A stretch of DNA of 7,615 bases, taken from Deltaproteobacteria bacterium RBG_16_44_11 (lineage in GTDB: Bacteria; Desulfobacterota; Syntrophia; Syntrophales; Smithellaceae). The translations under genes were made by a program, and so were the position numbers. Of this stretch, positions 5,829 through 7,615 are shown in pieces (the first letter of the stretch is position 1; each line of letters starts with the position of its first letter). The stretch lies in contig MGQN01000028.1 of the NCBI GenBank assembly GCA_001797845.1, forward strand, positions 13,141 to 20,755, given 5' to 3'. A model generated the notes under the pieces. That model was not told the DNA's origin. It did not search any database and saw nothing but the letters and a program-made list of their open reading frames with translations.

Positions 5829-5963
5829 GAATAGCGCCCTTAGCTGAATTATCAATAAAATGATTATGTTATCTTATCAAAACAGGCTGTTACATTTTTA
5901 AATATTTCCCCCGGCCTTAAAATATGATAGTAATTGCCAAATTCTTAATGAGGAAATTTAATA

Positions 5964-6341
5964 ATGTATGAAGTTACGATAATTAAATCATTTTCCGCCG
6001 CGCATATCCTGTCCCAGGTCGGCGGAAAATGCGAAGAATTGCACGGCCACAATTTTAAAGTGGAGCTCACTTTGGGGGCGCCTGTTTTAAACCAATCCGG
6101 CCTTTTGATTGACTTTCGCCTCGTAAAAAAGTGGCTCGGCGAAATTATGGACGAGCTCGACCATAAACATCTAAACGAGATTTCCTATTTTGCCGGCATT
6201 AACCCTTCCGCGGAAAATGTCGCTAAATATATCGCGGAAAAAATTGCGCCGGCGGCAAAAGCGGCGCGGGTTAAAGTCACCCGCGTTAAGGTGTGGGAAT
6301 CGGAAAATGCAGCCGTAACTTATGTGTCGGAGGAAGACTGA
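5964..6341 (+). CDS. queD: 6-carboxy-5,6,7,8-tetrahydropterin synthase QueD
   Basis: QueD/PTPS-family enzyme of 125 residues, the usual size for the short bacterial form. It converts 7,8-dihydroneopterin triphosphate to 6-carboxytetrahydropterin, the second step from GTP towards preQ0 and the tRNA base queuosine, in the cytoplasm. Visible residues are the zinc ligands His14 (FSAAH), His27 and His29 (ELHGHNF), catalytic Cys23 in GGKCEELHGH, the LDHKHLN segment with Asp66/His67, PSAEN, and pterin-binding Glu112 in VWESENA. Cys23 favours QueD activity over a bare PTPS homologue. ATG 5964 has GAGGA nine bases upstream. It is followed after 208 bases by folE2, which makes its substrate, so the pair forms a pathway unit; queE and queC are not in this window. 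Confidence 0.95.
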   Translation: MYEVTIIKSFSAAHILSQVGGKCEELHGHNFKVELTLGAPVLNQSGLLIDFRLVKKWLGEIMDELDHKHLNEISYFAGINPSAENVAKYIAEKIAPAAKAARVKVTRVKVWESENAAVTYVSEED

Positions 6342-6372
6342 AGCAAAACCCGACGGATAAGACTGTGTCACA

Positions 6373-6495
6373 ATGTTAGAAAATATCATTAAAATCGTCA
6401 CATCGGTCGTAGATGACCTTCAGGTTACGCAGGCCGATATCCAGAATTTACTAAAAATACTGGATTCCGTGTCGCGCTTCGCTTGCACGGAATGA
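6373..6495 (+). CDS. Possible 40-residue ORF inside the inverted-repeat interval
   Basis: An ATG at 6373 opens 40 codons ending in TGA at 6493-6495. The product begins MLENIIKIVTSVVDDLQVTQ and continues as an acidic amphipathic stretch; its last ten or so residues are encoded by the hairpin repeat. There is no proper ribosome site (only a distant GGA at 6355-6357), and the start lies in the left repeat arm. I do not recognise it. It could be a gene remnant truncated by the repeat, or chance. Confidence 0.22.
   Translation: MLENIIKIVTSVVDDLQVTQADIQNLLKILDSVSRFACTE
6464..6493. repeat. Short palindromic hairpin of the GGATTCC...GGAATGACA type
   Basis: ATTCCGTG (6464-6471) and CACGGAAT (6486-6493) are perfect 8-base arms. 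GCG-CTT-CGC (6474-6482) forms a second small stem inside the loop. The flanks TGG before and GACAAAAA after match a kind of short dispersed hairpin I have seen between genes in many bacterial genomes. There is no T-run on either side, so it is not a standard terminator, although the folded RNA could protect queD mRNA ends. Confidence 0.5.
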
Positions 6496-6508
6496 CAAAA
6501 AGGTAATT

Positions 6509-6553
6509 ATGACACAGTTTTTTAATGCCCGGTCTAAATACTTGATAATATGA
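6509..6553 (+). promoter_or_regulatory. Possible 14-codon leader ORF overlapping the folE2 start
   Basis: AAAAAGG (6497-6503) lies five bases before an ATG at 6509 that opens MTQFFNARSKYLII and stops at TGA 6551-6553. The stop shares the ATGA at 6550-6553 with the folE2 start codon. folE2 itself has no ribosome site, so ribosomes finishing this peptide could restart on folE2. The ORF starts inside the right arm of the flanking inverted repeat, so it may be a by-product of that element. Confidence 0.35.
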
Positions 6554-7317
6554 TTGACATTCAAAATCAAAAAGATTTTCGCAATATCGATATTGAAAAA
6601 GTCGGCGTAAAAAATATTAAATACCCGATTATCGTGTTGGACCGCGCCCGCGGCACCCAGCCGGTCAACGCCTCCATCAATATGTACGTGAATCTGCCGC
6701 GCCACTTCAAGGGCACGCACATGAGCCGCTTTGTGGAAGTGCTTAATGAATTTCACGGCCAAATCAGCATTAAAACTTTTCAAACAATACTGGAAAAAAT
6801 AAGACAGAAACTACACGCGCATTCGGCGCATATGGAAATAGAATTTCCTTATTTTCTGGAAAAAACCGCGCCTGTTTCCAAGGCCAAAAGTCTCATGGAA
6901 TACCGGTGCCTTTTTGCCGGCGAAAACAGCGCCCAGCAAACAGATTTTCTGGTCGGAGTGACGGTTCCGGTAACCACGGTATGCCCTTGTTCGCGGGAAA
7001 TCAGCAAATTCGGGGCCCATAATCAGCGCGGCATTGTTACGCTTAAAGTGCGCTTCAATAAATTTTTCTGGATTGAAGACCTGATAAAAACAGTGGAAGA
7101 ATCGGCCAGCGGTGAGGTATACTCTCTTTTAAAGCGCGTGGATGAAAAATATGTTACGGAAAAAGCTTATGAAAACCCGAAATTTGTGGAAGACGTCGTC
7201 CGCAGTGTGGCGGTAAAACTGAATGGTGATGACACGTTTATCTGGTACAGCATTGAAGCTGAAAACTTTGAAAGCATTCACAACCACAGCGCTTACGCCT
7301 ATTTAGAGAAAGGATAA
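6550..7317 (+). CDS. folE2: GTP cyclohydrolase FolE2 (type IB)
   Basis: FolE2/MptA-family (COG1469) enzyme, 255 residues, full length. It converts GTP to 7,8-dihydroneopterin triphosphate in the cytoplasm, the entry point to both folate and queuosine. Hallmarks are GTHMSRF (55-61), the metal/catalytic motif TVCPCSREISKFGAHNQRG (143-161, Cys145, Cys147 and His157), YENPKFVEDVVR (207-218) and ENFESIHNHSAYA (238-250). Unlike FolE1 it does not depend on zinc, and in bacteria such as Bacillus it is used when zinc is scarce. There is no Zur-like site that I can see. The ATG at 6550 is the only in-frame start (TAA at 6535-6537) and fits the family's N-terminus, yet it lacks a ribosome site; a short ORF overlapping it may supply coupling. 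It stops four bases before the NAD synthetase gene. Confidence 0.95.
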   Translation: MIDIQNQKDFRNIDIEKVGVKNIKYPIIVLDRARGTQPVNASINMYVNLPRHFKGTHMSRFVEVLNEFHGQISIKTFQTILEKIRQKLHAHSAHMEIEFPYFLEKTAPVSKAKSLMEYRCLFAGENSAQQTDFLVGVTVPVTTVCPCSREISKFGAHNQRGIVTLKVRFNKFFWIEDLIKTVEESASGEVYSLLKRVDEKYVTEKAYENPKFVEDVVRSVAVKLNGDDTFIWYSIEAENFESIHNHSAYAYLEKG

Positions 7318-7321
7318 ACTC

Positions 7322-7615
7322 ATGCCGGCGAAAAAAACTAGCGAGTTTTTTAATCTGTATAACCATGGTTTTATCCGCGCGGCTGTTTGCGTCCCGGAGC
7401 TTAAAGTTGCCGATGTTTTCTTCAACACGAAAAAAACTTTGGAATTGGCCAGGGAAGCAGCTTCCCAAAAAGCAATCCTGGCCATCTTCCCGGAATTGGG
7501 TATATCCGCTTATTCCAATGATGATTTGTTTCATCAGGACGCTCTTTTGCGCGCTGTGGACGAAGCAATCAGTATAATACAAAAAGCCTCCGAAAAAATA
7601 AACCTGATCATGGCC
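7322..7615 (+). CDS. nadE: Glutamine-dependent NAD+ synthetase, N-terminal amidase part (runs off the window)
   Basis: 98 residues to the right edge. The start reads SEFFNLYNHGFIRAAVCVPE (7-26), then DVFFNTKKTLELAREAASQK, then AILAIFPELGISAYSNDDLF (51-70) and HQDALL. This is the nitrilase-type glutaminase domain of the long (glutamine-using) NadE, which feeds ammonia to the C-terminal synthetase that amidates deamido-NAD+. Glu58 in FPELG is the first residue of the Glu-Lys-Cys triad; the Lys, the Cys and the synthetase domain lie beyond the window. The ATG at 7322 has GAAAGGA ending seven bases upstream, overlapping the end of folE2, so the two genes are probably one transcript. No direct pathway link to queuosine is evident. 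Confidence 0.93.
   Translation, partial: MPAKKTSEFFNLYNHGFIRAAVCVPELKVADVFFNTKKTLELAREAASQKAILAIFPELGISAYSNDDLFHQDALLRAVDEAISIIQKASEKINLIMA

Larger units (their letters stand above)
5479..5963. other. 485-base divergent intergenic region between pilin and queD
   Basis: This gap separates the minus-strand pilin from the plus-strand queD. It holds the pilin ribosome site, a 13-base palindrome AATTAC-T-GTAATT (5498-5510), a sigma-54 promoter (5635-5650), a dyad (5752-5763) inside a wider inverted pair (5732-5738 with 5788-5794), and a possible 43-codon ORF (5697-5828). The queD side has only weak sigma-70-like hexamers (TTATCA 5874-5879 and TTTAAA 5897-5902, 17 bases apart). I looked for a preQ1 riboswitch before queD and saw none of its expected sequence. 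Confidence 0.6.
6359..6521. repeat. Inverted-repeat-bounded interval between queD and folE2 (MITE-like)
   Basis: AAGACTGTGTCACAAT (6359-6374) and the reverse complement of 6506-6521 (AAAACTGTGTCATAAT) match at 14 of 16 positions, with nine in a row identical (ACTGTGTCA). They enclose about 130 bases holding a short ORF and a hairpin repeat. This is the architecture of a miniature inverted-repeat element or an insertion-sequence remnant. No obvious target-site duplication is seen at the outer edges, and there is no transposase. It breaks what would otherwise be a close queD-folE2 pair. Confidence 0.45.

Noticed and set aside
5829..5963. preQ1 riboswitch in front of queD
   Set aside because: The leader lacks the C-rich loop and the A-rich tail pairing expected for preQ1-I, and I could not build a preQ1-II fold by eye.
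6451..6783. Minus-strand 110-codon frame opposite folE2
   Set aside because: The folE2 motifs on the plus strand explain the sequence; the reverse frame crosses the hairpin repeat and has no recognisable protein features.

Overview
The window looks like a piece of a bacterial chromosome, moderately AT-rich, most likely from the Desulfobacterota (former Deltaproteobacteria) and perhaps close to Syntrophales. That placement is inference. It rests on the style of the acyl-CoA dehydrogenase start, a type IV pilin behind a sigma-54 (-24/-12) promoter, and the queD / folE2 / NAD synthetase neighbourhood; no rRNA or other firm taxonomic marker is present. I see no CRISPR array, tRNA, transposase or phage gene.

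Left part (1-1164, minus strand): the first 77 residues of an acyl-CoA dehydrogenase, preceded by a TetR-family regulator. The regulator is best started at a GTG at 926. Upstream of it lie a plausible sigma-70 promoter and a 15-base dyad that could be its own operator. A pair of AT-rich direct repeats sits between the regulator and the dehydrogenase.

Middle-left (1165-4314, minus strand): a tight run of three genes, all with class I SAM-dependent methyltransferase domains. The central one is fused to a family 2 glycosyltransferase. This suggests building or decorating a surface or lipid-linked glycan. Upstream is the broken 3' end of a TPR protein, ending 2 bases before the first methyltransferase, so the run looks like the remainder of a larger locus.

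Middle-right (4371-5963): a two-helix DUF3592 membrane protein, a strong hairpin terminator, and a type IV pilin, all on the minus strand. The 485-base gap upstream of the pilin holds a near-consensus sigma-54 promoter, a dyad at enhancer distance, and possibly a 43-residue ORF. This is the best regulatory signal in the window.

Right part (5964-7615, plus strand): queD, folE2 and the start of a glutamine-dependent NAD+ synthetase. FolE2 makes dihydroneopterin triphosphate from GTP, and QueD turns that into the carboxy-tetrahydropterin precursor of queuosine (and FolE2 may also feed folate). Between queD and folE2 is a roughly 160-base interval bounded by inverted repeats. It contains a short hairpin repeat, a 40-codon ORF, and a 14-codon ORF with a good ribosome site whose stop overlaps the folE2 start codon.

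I did not find a clearly new defence or mobile system. The points most worth checking are the folE2 leader arrangement, the inverted-repeat interval, the pilin control region and the methyltransferase-glycosyltransferase cluster.
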